64,000 bases of DNA, from positions 17,544,893-17,608,892 of the forward strand of contig CM119270.1 in the NCBI GenBank assembly GCA_051294375.1, written 5' to 3'. A model generated the notes under the pieces. It was not told where the DNA came from and made no database searches. It worked only from the letters and a program-made list of their open reading frames with translations. Below, piece after piece: positions 1 to 11,944 of the stretch; within the stretch, counting starts at the first letter, position 1; every line of letters starts with the position of its first letter. This DNA is from Paraspadella gotoi. Taxonomy: Eukaryota; Chaetognatha. Position numbers and translations under genes: made by a program.

Positions 1-1100
1 AGCGACTGGGTCGATTTTGCGGTCAAACAACATAATTTGTGTCGGAGGACAGGCATCAACTTTTTTCGTCCGGTTTATAATTTTCTAAGTTTAATAAATA
101 AATTAAAAATGTTACTAAGGATTTTTGGATATGAATGTTCTATGGGAAAAGCGTGAAATTCTATTCGGCGAGGTTGGTTGTTGTTGTTGTTGTTGTTAGT
201 TATCAACTTTTCCGTGGCGGCCCATGCCAAGATAAAACACGAAATAAGTAAACAGAAGAAAAAGATTTTCGAGATTAAAGGTGTCAATGGCTAAAAATAG
301 AACCGTACAACGGCGAGAATACAGTAAGTTAAAATAGGAAATAAGAAAATATTAAAATGGCAAATAGGGATTAACATGGAAAAAGAAGAAAAAGAAACAA
401 GGGGAAAAGAGAGCAAGGCGAGAGAGGAGAGAAAGAGGAGAGAAGAGAGAGAGGAGAGTAGTAGAGAGCAGAGAGAAAAGAGAGAGGGAGAGGCGGCAAG
501 CAGGAGAGCGAGAAGAAGGAGAGAGGAGAGGACGGGAAAAAAGAGAGCACTGAGAGAGAGAGAGAGAGAGAGAAGAGAGAGAGAGGAGGAGANNNNNNNN
601 NNNNNNNNNNNNNNNNNGAGAGGAAGAAAGAAAAGAGAGGAAGAAAGAAAAGAGAGGGAGGGAGGAATCCGGAGGAGAGGAAGGAAGGGACGAGGAGAGA
701 AAATGGTGAAGGAGGAAAATCCCGCTCATGCTCGAGTTTGGGTTTATTCTCCAGTGAGAGAAAAGTACTCGTCAATCATACCAGTAGACTGGGTCGATTC
801 GGTCAAACACATAATTTTGTCGGAGGAGGCATCAACTTTTTCGCCGTTTATTTCTAAGTTTTAAATGTTACTAAGGATTTGGATATGAATGTTACTAATG
901 GAAAAGCGTGAATTCTTATTCGGCGAGGTTGTTGTTGTTGTTGTTGTTGTTGTTATCAATCGTGGCGCCATGCCAAGATAAAAACACGAAAGTAAAAGAA
1001 GAAAAAAGATCGAGATTAAGTGAATGCTAAAAATAGAACCGTAACGGGAGAATACTAGTAAGTTAAAATAGGAAATAAGAAATATAAAATGGCAGGGATA
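1..1100 (+). repeat. Short direct duplication across a gap
   Basis: 1-375 and about 783-1100 are the same sequence (ACTGGGTCGATT, TGGATATGAATGTT, (GTT)n, ATAGAACCGTA) differing by many small indels. They flank a purine-rich (GA)n block with a 25-N gap at 593-617. No gene is seen here; it is downstream of the last visible SLC16-like exon on that strand. Confidence 0.7.
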
Positions 1101-2158
1101 NNNNNNNNNNNNNNNNNNNNNNNNNNNNNNNNNNNNNNNNNNNNNNNNNNNNNNNNNNNNNNNNNNNNNNNNNNNNNNNNNNNNNNNNNNNNNNNNNNNN
1201 NNNNNNNNNNNNNNNNNNNNNNNNNNNNNNNNNNNNNNNNNNNNNNNNNNNNNNNNNNNNNNNNNNNNNNNNNNNNNNNNNNNNNNNNNNNNNNNNNNNN
1301 NNNNNNNNNNNNNNNNNNNNNNNNNNGAGTCGAGTTTCTTTCGGTTTTCGACTTTCGGCTCAACGCGTTTTTACGATCTACCAAAAACTCTGCATTGAGA
1401 AAGGGAAGTTGTCGTCGTCGTCGTCGTCGTCGTCGTTGTCATTGTCGTGTGGAGGACGTCATTGTCGTCGTCATATAATCCTTCTCATCGTCGTCATCGT
1501 ATGACCGTCGTCGGCGTCGTCGTTCTCATCGTCGTTTTCGTCATCGTCGCTGTCTTATGTCGTCTTCATTGTCGTCGTCGTGTGGTCGCGTGTGGTCTCG
1601 TCATTGTCGGACGTTGTCGTTCCATCGTAGGTCGATTGTCGTCTCATCGACCTTGTCGTCCACTTGATAGTCGATAATCGTCATCGCTTTATTNNNNNNN
1701 NNNNNNNNNNNNNNNNNNNNNNNNNNNNNNNNNNNNNNNNNNNNNNNNNNNNNNTCGTCGTCGTCGTCGTCGTCGTCGTCGTGCGAGTGTTATTATCGTC
1801 CTCGACGTCGTCGTTTTCGTCAACGTCGTCGTCGTCGTCGTCGTCGTCGTCTTTCGTTACTTTCGTCTCAGTCATAACAATGAAATAAACAATCGCCCGA
1901 ACGATGTTGGGTCCATTTAACAAACAATCAACGATGGGAACAACTTGATATAAATAAGACGAACAATGAAAACATCAAAGAAACGAACAAACTTTTATTA
2001 ATGTCTAGATTAAACAAGAGAAGACTCTTTGTATCAGAATTTAATGGAATGAAATAGACATAAACTAGATTGCAATAATTTTATCACTGCAATTTATCCC
2101 TAAGAATTTAATATTGTCACTGAAAAAGACTGTGATACCTAATTCTATCTACCAAATT
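1100..2158. other. Non-coding: N gaps, (GTC)n and AT-rich DNA
   Basis: Gaps at 1101-1326 and 1694-1754 lie within a GTC/TCG trinucleotide field (1410-1855), followed by AT-rich unique sequence. Missing SLC16-like exons for TM10-12 were looked for on the minus strand and not seen. Confidence 0.6.
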
Positions 2159-2499
2159 GATAGTCATTTGTGACATTAATAAGAGATTAATTACACAGAA
2201 AAACCTTGCGGGCTAACAGTCATCTATGACCATTAATGCCAGAGAAAAAAGCTTGCGTGTTTGTGACACTCCTGTCACTAACCTGACAGTCATCTGCGAC
2301 CAGAAAGAAAGATTAGATAGAAACAATCAAGACGTGACAGAAAAAGCTTGTGACATTTCTATCACTAACCTGACGGTCATCTGCGACCAGAAAGAAAGAT
2401 TAGATGGAAACAATCAAGACGTGACAGAAAAAGCTTGCGACATTTCTATCACTAACCTGACGGTCATCTGCGACCAGAACGAGTCGGTGACGGCGTAAA
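2159..2499. repeat. 87-bp tandem repeat spanning an exon/intron boundary
   Basis: Units begin at 2285, 2372 and 2459 (exactly 87 bp apart), with older, shorter versions at about 2159 and 2216 (TAGTCATTTGTGAC, CAGTCATCTATGAC). On the minus strand each unit contains the last bases of the TM8-9 exon, its GTTAGT donor and the first intron bases. The plus-strand open frame with 29-residue repeats at 2226-2498 is a by-product. Confidence 0.75.
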
Positions 2500-2652
2500 A
2501 GAAACTGATGACGGTGATGACGACGTCGGCGACGAAAAAGATGGGCGTGCCGAGACGCGAGACGCGAGGCGAAGTCGTCGCCAGCGACGTAAGGAGGCGC
2601 GCCGCTAAATCGCCGGCGCTCATCGCCGACACGGAGGACGCCGCTTCGTGTT
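2457..2652 (-). CDS. SLC16-like gene, exon 10: TM8-TM9
   Basis: The exon follows a CCCCGACAG acceptor and encodes EHEAASSVSAMSAGDLAARL, then a loop, then a hydrophobic segment with RLGTPIFFVADVVITVISFF. The GD-x-x-AR-x-L pattern fits the TM8-to-loop signature of SLC16 proteins. It ends at 2457 in phase 2 at a GTTAGT donor. The last bases of the exon plus the donor are part of an 87-bp tandem repeat, so extra copies of the same donor lie near 2370 and 2283. The intron before it, 8.3 kb, is the longest of the gene. Confidence 0.58.
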
Positions 2653-4174
2653 CTGTCGGGGGGGGGGTGTTGTCGGTTACGGATGTAAGAATGTTGTACA
2701 CGGCGAAAATACTTACATTGATAATTAAACAATAATTTGACATTTAAAAAGATATTTAGTTCCCGGGGGTTAAAGATTGTATGGGCGCCAAACAGTCTTG
2801 ACATTCTTAGTTAGATGATGTTTGGCAGGATCGAGCTGCCAGAAGGCTGGATGAAAAAGCATGAAGAAAATTAGCATGAAGAATGCAGTATTAACCACAC
2901 TCTTAAGCCTTGACAGTCATCATGATTTAAAGAGATCAAGGAATCTTGTTCTCCTTGCTTATTGTAACTTTTAAATAATAGGTATGCGAGGTTCAGTAAA
3001 CAGAACAAGCTGCTGTCTTCAGTGAGGGCATTTCAAAGATGGCTCCCGCTTTTTATTCCTTTTTCAGTGAGCGAGTTGTCTCACGCGCGCCTTCTAACGT
3101 GACCAGCCCGTGAATTCACACTCACACCTGCTCGAGCTGTAACTGTACCTGTAACTTCAGACAGCAACGTGAATAGCCCTAACAGCAGCCACAACAGCAA
3201 CTAGAACAGCAACTATAACAGCAACCACAACATCAACCGTCGCTCAAAATGTCATAAAGGAGATCAACACAAGAAAAGAAATGGAGACGGAAGAGGAAAA
3301 AGAAAAAAAAGGAGATTTTTCAAAAAGCGTAATTTTTGTCATAAATCTCCTTTACAATTGAGAAAATAGAGGAGAGANNNNNNNNNNNNNNNNNNNNNNN
3401 NNATATAGAGAGTCAGATCGAGAAGTGATTCATATATAGAGAGATTAGATATAGCTTACATAGTTTAGTACGTTGTTATCAGGATAAATCCTACAACGCC
3501 TTATGTTACTCTTATAGTGTGATTTTTTCCTTTATTTTTCTTGCTTCATTTTCTTTATATATCTTTCTTCTTAACTTTCCTCTTCTCGTTCTCTTCCTGC
3601 CTTCCTTTCTCAATTACTACTTTCTCTTTCCTTCTCTTACTCTCTCTTCTCATTATATCATTCTACTTACTCTTCTAACTATACATCATTACATCTTTAT
3701 TATACTCCTCTTCTCTTCTTATCATCATTCATATATACAATACGTTCTCTTTTCCTCTCCTCTCAATGCTCCTCTCCCTCTCTTCTCTTATCTTCTCTCT
3801 TTTGTTCTTGCCTAATTTTATCTGCTTCTCTTCTCTTCTTATGCGTTTCTCTTTCTCTTCTCGTTCTTTTAAGTTTCCTCGCTCTTCTCTTCTTCTCTCT
3901 CTGTACACTTCTTCTTCTCTTAGCTTTCAAACATTTCTTCTCTTCATATTATCTTCCGTCCCCATCTCACATTTACTACTAATCCTGTCTTGTTTATTAA
4001 CACTGACATCAAAACAATATCGAGACCATTTTTTGACTGTCGGCGCGACGAACTAGAGAATACTATTTGTGGGTACGCATTGAGAGACATATACACAGAC
4101 AGACAATTGTGGGCTTCTTTGGCGTTAGTCACTGTTGGCCAACTTTGAGAGAGAGAGAGAGAGAGAGGGAGGAG

Positions 4175-4207
<33 letters not shown>

Positions 4208-6781
4208 AATGAGAAAGAATCTAATAAGTGAAGAGACTTTCGACCCCCCTGAAAAGAAAGTCGACTAAGAAGGTGAAGTTGGTGAGGTTGAGGGTAAGTC
4301 GTTTGTTCCCCTTATTTCGATCGCCCGTTTAATGAATTAATAATATTTAGAGAGAGAGATATTATGACCAATTTTTGTTTTGTGTGAGACACGATCACAG
4401 ATATAGGGCAATTCAAATCTTTGCAGCTCCATCACATTTTTCTTTCAATTTCTTTTCCAGAGAGAATATTTGATTTTTATTCCTATCATATATACCTTAT
4501 AACCCTTTCGAGAAGTTATTGAAAAAGGTCCTTGTAGAAACGTTTTGAAATGAAGAAAGTTAAAAAAAACATTTTAATCATAATTCATGTCTTATTATTA
4601 ATTTTTGGGATTATTTTGCTTTTGAAGCAGAAAGACATTATGATAAAAATTTAACAATTTAATATATTTATTTTTAAACTGAACGTTTGTTGGCTCCGCC
4701 GTACGATCGATGTCTTTAGAGCAACGAAATCTGAAACTTTCAATAATTACCATCTTTCTTGATCTCACTAGTTTAGGTAATGAAGCTTAGCTTCATTTAC
4801 AAAAACGGTAGTCTCAAGTTATCTCCTCTGATCACCTTAAGAACTTCCCAGGGTAAAATTTCTATGAGTTTAAAAATACGGGTAAGAACATGATTTCTTC
4901 TTAATGATTGTTTATTCTAATCCATTAACTTGCATAATTTTAGATATAAGTATGTTCGAATTTTTATGGTATACCAGAATCATATTTTAAAGAATCTGAA
5001 TTCCTCATACGGAATCTTCACGTCTTTTACTTACATAAAAGTTTTTTAGGTTTAGACGCCACAGTATCTGATAACAATTTTTTTTTCTAATACGCTTCCC
5101 GGTTCTTTTTTCTTTCACTTCTTTTCTCTCTTTTCTTTATAATTTTTCCTCTTCCTCTTTCCTTCCCTTACTTCACATCACATGGATCACTTACCATTCT
5201 TTTGGCCCCTACCTTTTTCTGGCCACTCATGGCACTTCGCTCACATTTTTTGCTCTCGCTTCTCTCTTTCCCTTTCTTTTTCCCCCTCTTTTTCCTTCCG
5301 CAGATTTTCCCTCAGTTCCCTAGCCTTTTATTTTATCCTCAACTTAAATATATATATATATATACTCCCCTTGCCTTCCTTTTTTTTTGCATTTCGGCCT
5401 GTCTTTTAATTCATCTCTCTTTCTCTTTTTCTCTTGTTTTCCCATTTCGTCTTCCCTCTCAAGCAACGTTTACATTGAGAGAAATATTTAAAATGCATTA
5501 TAAGAAAGAAGAGAATCAAGCGGTAAGCGCGTGATTTATTACTTTCTTTTGGATGCCATAGACATTTAGTAAAATCGAGCAAGATTTTGGCGGAAAGAAA
5601 TTTCCGCAAAATCTGTCGATTTTGAGAAAAAGACAAGTCTGATGCTTTCCCAGTGGATTAAGAAGCGGTTTTTTTTGATTAATCAAGGTCAGTAAGTGTA
5701 CCCTCAAACTTTTAGAAACCTAATAAATGAGTTGAAAATATTCTCTTTAATCAAAAATAAATGCAAGTCACAAAAAAGTCACAAATTAAAAAGACGTCAT
5801 TTAACAAATATTTGTAGCTAAAACCCAGAAAAGTTTTTTTGATAATTTCTGATAGGTGTTAAAAGCTTATTCCAAATAGGCCTATATTTTTCTGTTAATG
5901 TTTCAAACTCAGATTTGTGATTATTTTTTGTTTAACAAATTATGATAAAAGACTCGAAACCCAACTTTTTGACTTGTTAAACTTTAGAAACTTAATTCAA
6001 GGGCAAACTATAAAGTGATTTAAGCTAATAAATTGTCGCGCAGAGGGTAAAAGAAGGATGAGAAAGAAACGGATTTCCAAAGTAACAAATATTTTCTGCA
6101 ACCTTTCCTTGGCATTCAAATTCAAAAGGCAGAGTCGTAAGGTTAAAAGATTGCGCAAACAATGGGACATAAAATTTTTTGGCTAAAAGGTCTGCCAAAT
6201 GGTACTATTTTATATTAAAAAACGGGTGGGATGTTTTTAACCAATACTGTCATTCGGACCTAATTTGTGTTGGGGTGACAGAGAAAGTTAATCAACATTG
6301 TAAGTAAGAAACTGAAAGAAATGAGTAGGAAAAGAGTCTTTTTTTCCTTAATGCAAGACGTTTGTACCGCGGAACCTTTTGCACGCTTCACTTGCGAATG
6401 CATTTCAAAGGACACACCAAACTGTCCTCTCTTCAACGCCGACGCGAGTATGTGTATTTTTTTAATCTTCTTTTTTTTTTCCTATTTTCTCCTTTTTGCT
6501 CGTTTTTCCTTTTCCTCCCAACGAAATAATAAAAAGATTAGAAAAAAAATGAATCGTAAAAATAAAAATAATAGAATAATATTTCTTTTTCAGTCGCCTG
6601 AAAACGGCGGGAAATCGGCCTCATTTCAACTTTGAATGCTAGTTAGCATGAGAAAATAATCTGCTGTCTCGTCTCTCTCTCTCCGTTCTCGTCGTCGTCT
6701 CTCCACTCTCTCCTCTCTCTCTCTCGTCTTCTCATCTCTCTCTCTTCTCTCTCTCTCTCTCTCTCTCTCGTCACTCACTCT

Positions 6782-6817
<36 letters not shown>

Positions 6818-7639
6818 TCTATGAATAGCATTAAAGTTGAAATGAGGCCGATTTCGCGTTTTTCAGGCGACTGAAAGAAAATATTCATTATTTTTATTTT
6901 ACGATTCATTTTTTTCTAATTTTTTATTCATTTCGTTGGGAGGAAAGAAAAACGAGCAAAAAGGAAGAAAAAGGAAAAAAAAAAGAAGAAAAAAATGACA
7001 ATATCGCCGTCGGCGTTGAAGAGAGACAGTTGGTGTGTCCTTGAAACGATTCGCAAGTGAAGGCAAAAACGCTTCAGTTTAAAAAAAATATATAAAATTG
7101 TTAAATTTTGTTATCATAATGTTTTCTGTTCAAAAGCAAAATAATCCCAAAAATTAATAATAAGAATGAATTATATAAAATGTTTTTTTTAACTTTCTCA
7201 TTTCAAAACGTTTCTACAGACTTTAATAACTTCTCGAAAGGGTTATAGGTTACATGAAGGAAAAAATCTAATATTCTCCTCGGAAAGAAATTGAAAAGAA
7301 AAATGTGAGGAGGTGAAAGATTGAATGCTATATTCTGTGTGATCGTGTCTCACACAAACAAAAATGTCAAATCAGAAAACGAAAACGGGCGATCGAAATA
7401 AGGGGAACAAACGACTTACCCTCAACCTCACCAACTTCACTCTAGGTCGACTTTCTTTTCAAGGGGGTCGAAAGTCTCTCACTTATTTAATTTTTCTTTC
7501 TCATTCTCTCTCTCTCNNNNNNNNNNNNNNNNNNNNNNNNNNNNNNNNNNNNNNNNNNNNNNNNNNNNNNNNNNNNNNNNNNNNNNNNNNNNNNNNNNNN
7601 NNNNNNNNNNNNNNNNNNNNNNNNNNNNNNNNNNNNNNN

Positions 7640-7675
<36 letters not shown>

Positions 7676-10600
7676 AAGGTGGCCAACAGGATAACGCCAA
7701 AGAAGCCCACAAAGCGCCGCTCTTGACCACATTTTGCAATGCGTACCCACAAAATATTTCTCATGGTCGTCGTTCGGCCGCCGAGAGTCAAAAAATGTCT
7801 CGATATTGTTTTGATGTCAGTAAAGACAGGAGAGGAAAGGAGAGGAGAGAAGAAGAGAAGAGAAGTGAAGAGAAGAGAAGTGAAGAGAAGAGAAGAGAAG
7901 AGAGAAATTAAAAGAAGAGAAGAGAAGAGAAACGATAAGAAGAGAAGAGAAGAGATAAAAAGAGAAGAAAAAAGAAGAGAAGATAAGAGAAGAGAGGAGA
8001 GGAGATGAGAGGAGAGGAAAAGAGAAGAGAAGAGAAGAGATAAGAAGAGAAGAGAATATAATAGAAGAGAAGAGAAGAGAAGAGAAGAGAAGAAAAGAGA
8101 AGAGAAGAGAAGAGAAGAGAAGAGAAGAGAAGAGAAGAGAAGAGAAGAGAAGAGAAGAGGAAAGAGAAGAAAAGAATAAAAAGAAAATGAAGAAGAAAAA
8201 AAAGGGAAAAAAATTCAACTATGAAGTATAACATAGGCGTGTAGGATTTATCGGTATTATACAACCGAGTACATATATACAAAAACAGTCTAAAAGCAAT
8301 TTCCTAATTCTTTCTTTAATCCATGAATCACTTTTTCTCGACTGCCCAACGAGACAAGATTAAATTGCCGTCCAAAAAAAAAAAAAAAAAAAGAGCGAAG
8401 ATAAACTGCCCGCGAAGAAGAGAAAGCTTGCGCCTCATTTGCGATGCATTGAAAAATGAAACTAATTCGTTTTCTGACGACGACGACGACGACGATGACG
8501 ACGACGACCGATGTCCTCGTCCTTTTATATGTTCGCCGAATCGAAGGAACTCAAAACCGAGGTCGTGCCTTCATCCTCGAATTGGCCAATTTCGATAAGA
8601 CTCCGCATTTTTAAAATATCAGCACAAATCCGTCCAAATGTACGTATCAACTGATACTCAAATGTTCCGGTCGTACTTATCCTTGAATTCCACCGAAACA
8701 CCGGATCAAACTTTATTACTGTTATCGTGCATCTAATGTTGTTTTCGTGTCTAAATTCTTACGATGATGTAATAAAGTTTGAGTAAATGTAAAACAATTG
8801 TAACTCATATATTTCTAGATTCTTTTCTCCCTATTCTGTTTTTTTGCGAAAATTGGTTATCTCTTTTGAGACTTTTCTTCTTTTTTTTTCTCGACAGTTT
8901 TGTCCAAACTGTTTCGCAGTGAGAACGCTAATCTTTTGTCGACGTTATGCTGATGACAACGGTGGCGACGATGACGACGATGACGGCGACGACGACGACG
9001 ACGAAGAAGAAAACGACGACTAAAACGAGAACGACGATGACGGCGACGACGTTGACGTCGACGGCGATGACGGCGACGACGATGACGGCGACGACGATGA
9101 CGGCGACGACGATGACGGCGACGACGATGACGGCGACGACGATGACGGCGACGACGATGACGGCGACGACGATGACGGCGACGACGATGACGTCGACGGC
9201 GACAACGAAAAACGTTACTCGATTTTTGGAAAAGCCGTCAAACTCGATAACCGGAAGTAGAATAGGGGAAAATGGAACGTGATGAAAATAAAGAAAGGGG
9301 TATATGGAAATGAAGGGGGAAATGGACGGAGGGAAATGGAAAATGGCAAATTGAAATGGATTGAGTGGAAAAAAGACGTGGAAAATGAGACTAAAGATGT
9401 GGAAAGAGATGGTAAGATGAATAATAAAATGATAGTAAAGGAAATAAGGAGAATAAATGTTGTCGAATTTCGTCGAAATGAAAATTTTAAAAAAAAAATT
9501 GGGAAATGAAGGGAAAAGGAAAAAAGAAAAGAAAATAATATTAGTTAATTTTTTTTAAAAAATGTATCGAAAGACGGACTTGAATTTTGACGTCTAACCA
9601 AGGTCACGTGAAGAAAAAAAAAGGCGGAAAAATATGAAGAAGTAAAATTTATTTTGAAAAAAAAAATAGTTTAGAAAAAAATAAACGCAAAAAAATTACT
9701 GTACAAAGAAACGAAACATTTTCGAATCTTAATTTTTTTCCTTCGTAAGGATTTTAAAAATTGTTAACTTTCACCTAAAATGAATAGTAAAGAATTTAAA
9801 GACTAAAGAGACGAAATCTCGATTTAATTAGCGACCAACTGCCACTGTGGAAACGAATTTTCCGCTCGAATTCGCTGTGCCAACGACCGAACTTCTCGAC
9901 AGTCGCCGACTTAATCTCATTTCGGTTTTAAAAGTAAAGAAAAGCAGATGCCAGATCGACGCATTGGGCTCTTGCTTCGTTAAAAAGATGCATGGATGCA
10001 TGGCGAGCTTTAATGGCGCCGGATAATCCAGTATCGTTTTTTAAGCCCTCGCATATAATCAGGCCGCGAAAATGTTTTACATATTTCTCTCATTAATTTC
10101 CATATCTGTTTTTAGTTGCGACGCGAGTACTCGCGGAGCTACTCCATAAGTCACTTTTCGGTCGGACGGTCGGTCCGTCAGTATGTCTGCCTGACGGTCT
10201 GTCCCACTTACGTTAAAAATGCATATACTAATATGCTTATATTTGGTTGATCATTTGTTAAAACAAAAAAATCCTCAAATCTAAGGGACTGCTCGCGCCG
10301 TCTTTAGGAATTACTAAAACCATAATGAATAAAATCGGAATTTTGATATAGTGCATGTCATAAATACATGTGCAGAGAAAGTTTTTTAGTCATGTCATGT
10401 CATGTCATATCATGTGATCAAAGGAAAATACACATGAATATAAAGTCACTGCGACGCAACACATTGGAATTACCGTTCTTGTTTTTTTTCTCAGACGGAA
10501 TATTCAAATTTACTTTTGTTTTTATCCATTCCAACCGTTTTGATTTTTTATGAAACGAAACCAGATCTGGAGAACATATTGGCNNNNNNNNNNCATTCCA

Positions 10601-11907
10601 ACCGTTTTGTTTTTTGGAGAACATATTGGCCAATCTCATTGACAGAAAGGTCATATTGGCCAATCTCATTGACAGAAAGGTCATATTGGCCAATCTCATT
10701 GACAGAAAGGTCATATTGGCCAATCTCATTGACAGAAAGGTCATATTGGCCAATCACATTGACAGAAAGGTCATATTGGCCAATCTCATTGACAGAAAGG
10801 TCATATTGGCCAATCTCATTGACAGAAAGGTCATATTGGCCAATCTCATTGATAGAAAGGTCATTTGATTAACGAAAGAGAAACCTCATTAACCAAAAAG
10901 GTAAGGAACCAAGACTCTTTAATCAGACACATACTTTCCGACCCTACCTTAAAAGGCATCGAACTCACCCAAAACGCCTTACCCGAAAGAGCCTTGACCT
11001 CCTCGATATATCTCGGCTGCAGAATGATGATGGTGAGCATTCCGCCGGCGTGGAGGATCACGTAGGAGAGATAGAGGAAGAACTTGGGATTTCTGAGGAC
11101 GGAGAAGTCGAAGCGGCTCGTCGACTGCATCTCCTCCAACTCCTCCTCCATCGTCTGCATGTCTGGAGGGGTTAGGGATGAATAAAAGGGATTAATTACT
11201 AAATTAGTAAATTAATAAAAGACACAAAGAGAGAGAGAGAGAAAGAGAGNNNNNNNNNNNNNNNNNNNNNNNNNNNNNNNNNNNNNNNNNNNNNNNNNNN
11301 NNNNNNNNNNNNNNNNNNNNNNNNNNNNNNNNNNNNNNNNNNNNNNNNNNNNNNNNNNNNNNNNNNNNNNNNNNNNNNNNNNNNNNNNNNNNNNNNNNNN
11401 NNNNNNNNNNNNNNNNNNNNNNNNNNNNNNNNNNNNNNNNNNNNNNNNNNNNNNNNNNNNNNNNNNNNNNNNNNNNNNNNNNNNNNNNNNNNNNNNNNNN
11501 NNNNNNNNNNNNNNNNNNNNNNNNNNNNNNNNNNNNNNNNNNNNNNNNNNNNNNNNNNNNNNNNNNNNNNNNNNNNNNNNNNNNNNNNNNNNNNNNNNNN
11601 NNNNNNNNNNNNNNNNNNNNNNNNNNNNNNNNNNNNNNNNNNNNNNNNNNNNNNNNNNNNNNNNNNNNNNNNNNNNNNNNNNNNNNNNNNNNNNNNNNNN
11701 NNNNNNNNNNNNNNNNNNNNNNNNNNNNNNNNNNNNNNNNNNNNNNNNNNNNNNNNNNNNNNNNNNNNNNNNNNNNNNNNNNNNNNNNNNNNNNNNNNNN
11801 NNNNNNNNNNNNNNNNNNNNNNNNNNNNNNNNNNNNNNNNNNNNNNNNNNNNNNNNNNNNNNNNNNNNNNNNNNNNNNNNNNNNNNNNNNNNNNNNNNNN
11901 NNNNNNN

Positions 11908-11944
<37 letters not shown>

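Noticed and set aside
75-287. Minus-strand hydrophobic frame as a missing SLC16-like helix
   Set aside because: It starts in an indel-rich duplicated segment, the corresponding segment at 783-1100 does not keep the frame, and no splice phase fits.
376-864. Open frame rich in Glu/Arg on the plus strand
   Set aside because: It is driven by (GA)n DNA crossed by an N gap, with no domain or splice context.
2226-2498. Plus-strand frame with 29-residue repeats
   Set aside because: It is antisense to the SLC16-like TM8-9 exon boundary; the repeat unit is 87 bp, so any frame stays open.
9020-9282. Ser/Pro or Met/Thr repeat protein
   Set aside because: A 15-bp minisatellite, open in several frames, within an intron of the SLC16-like gene.
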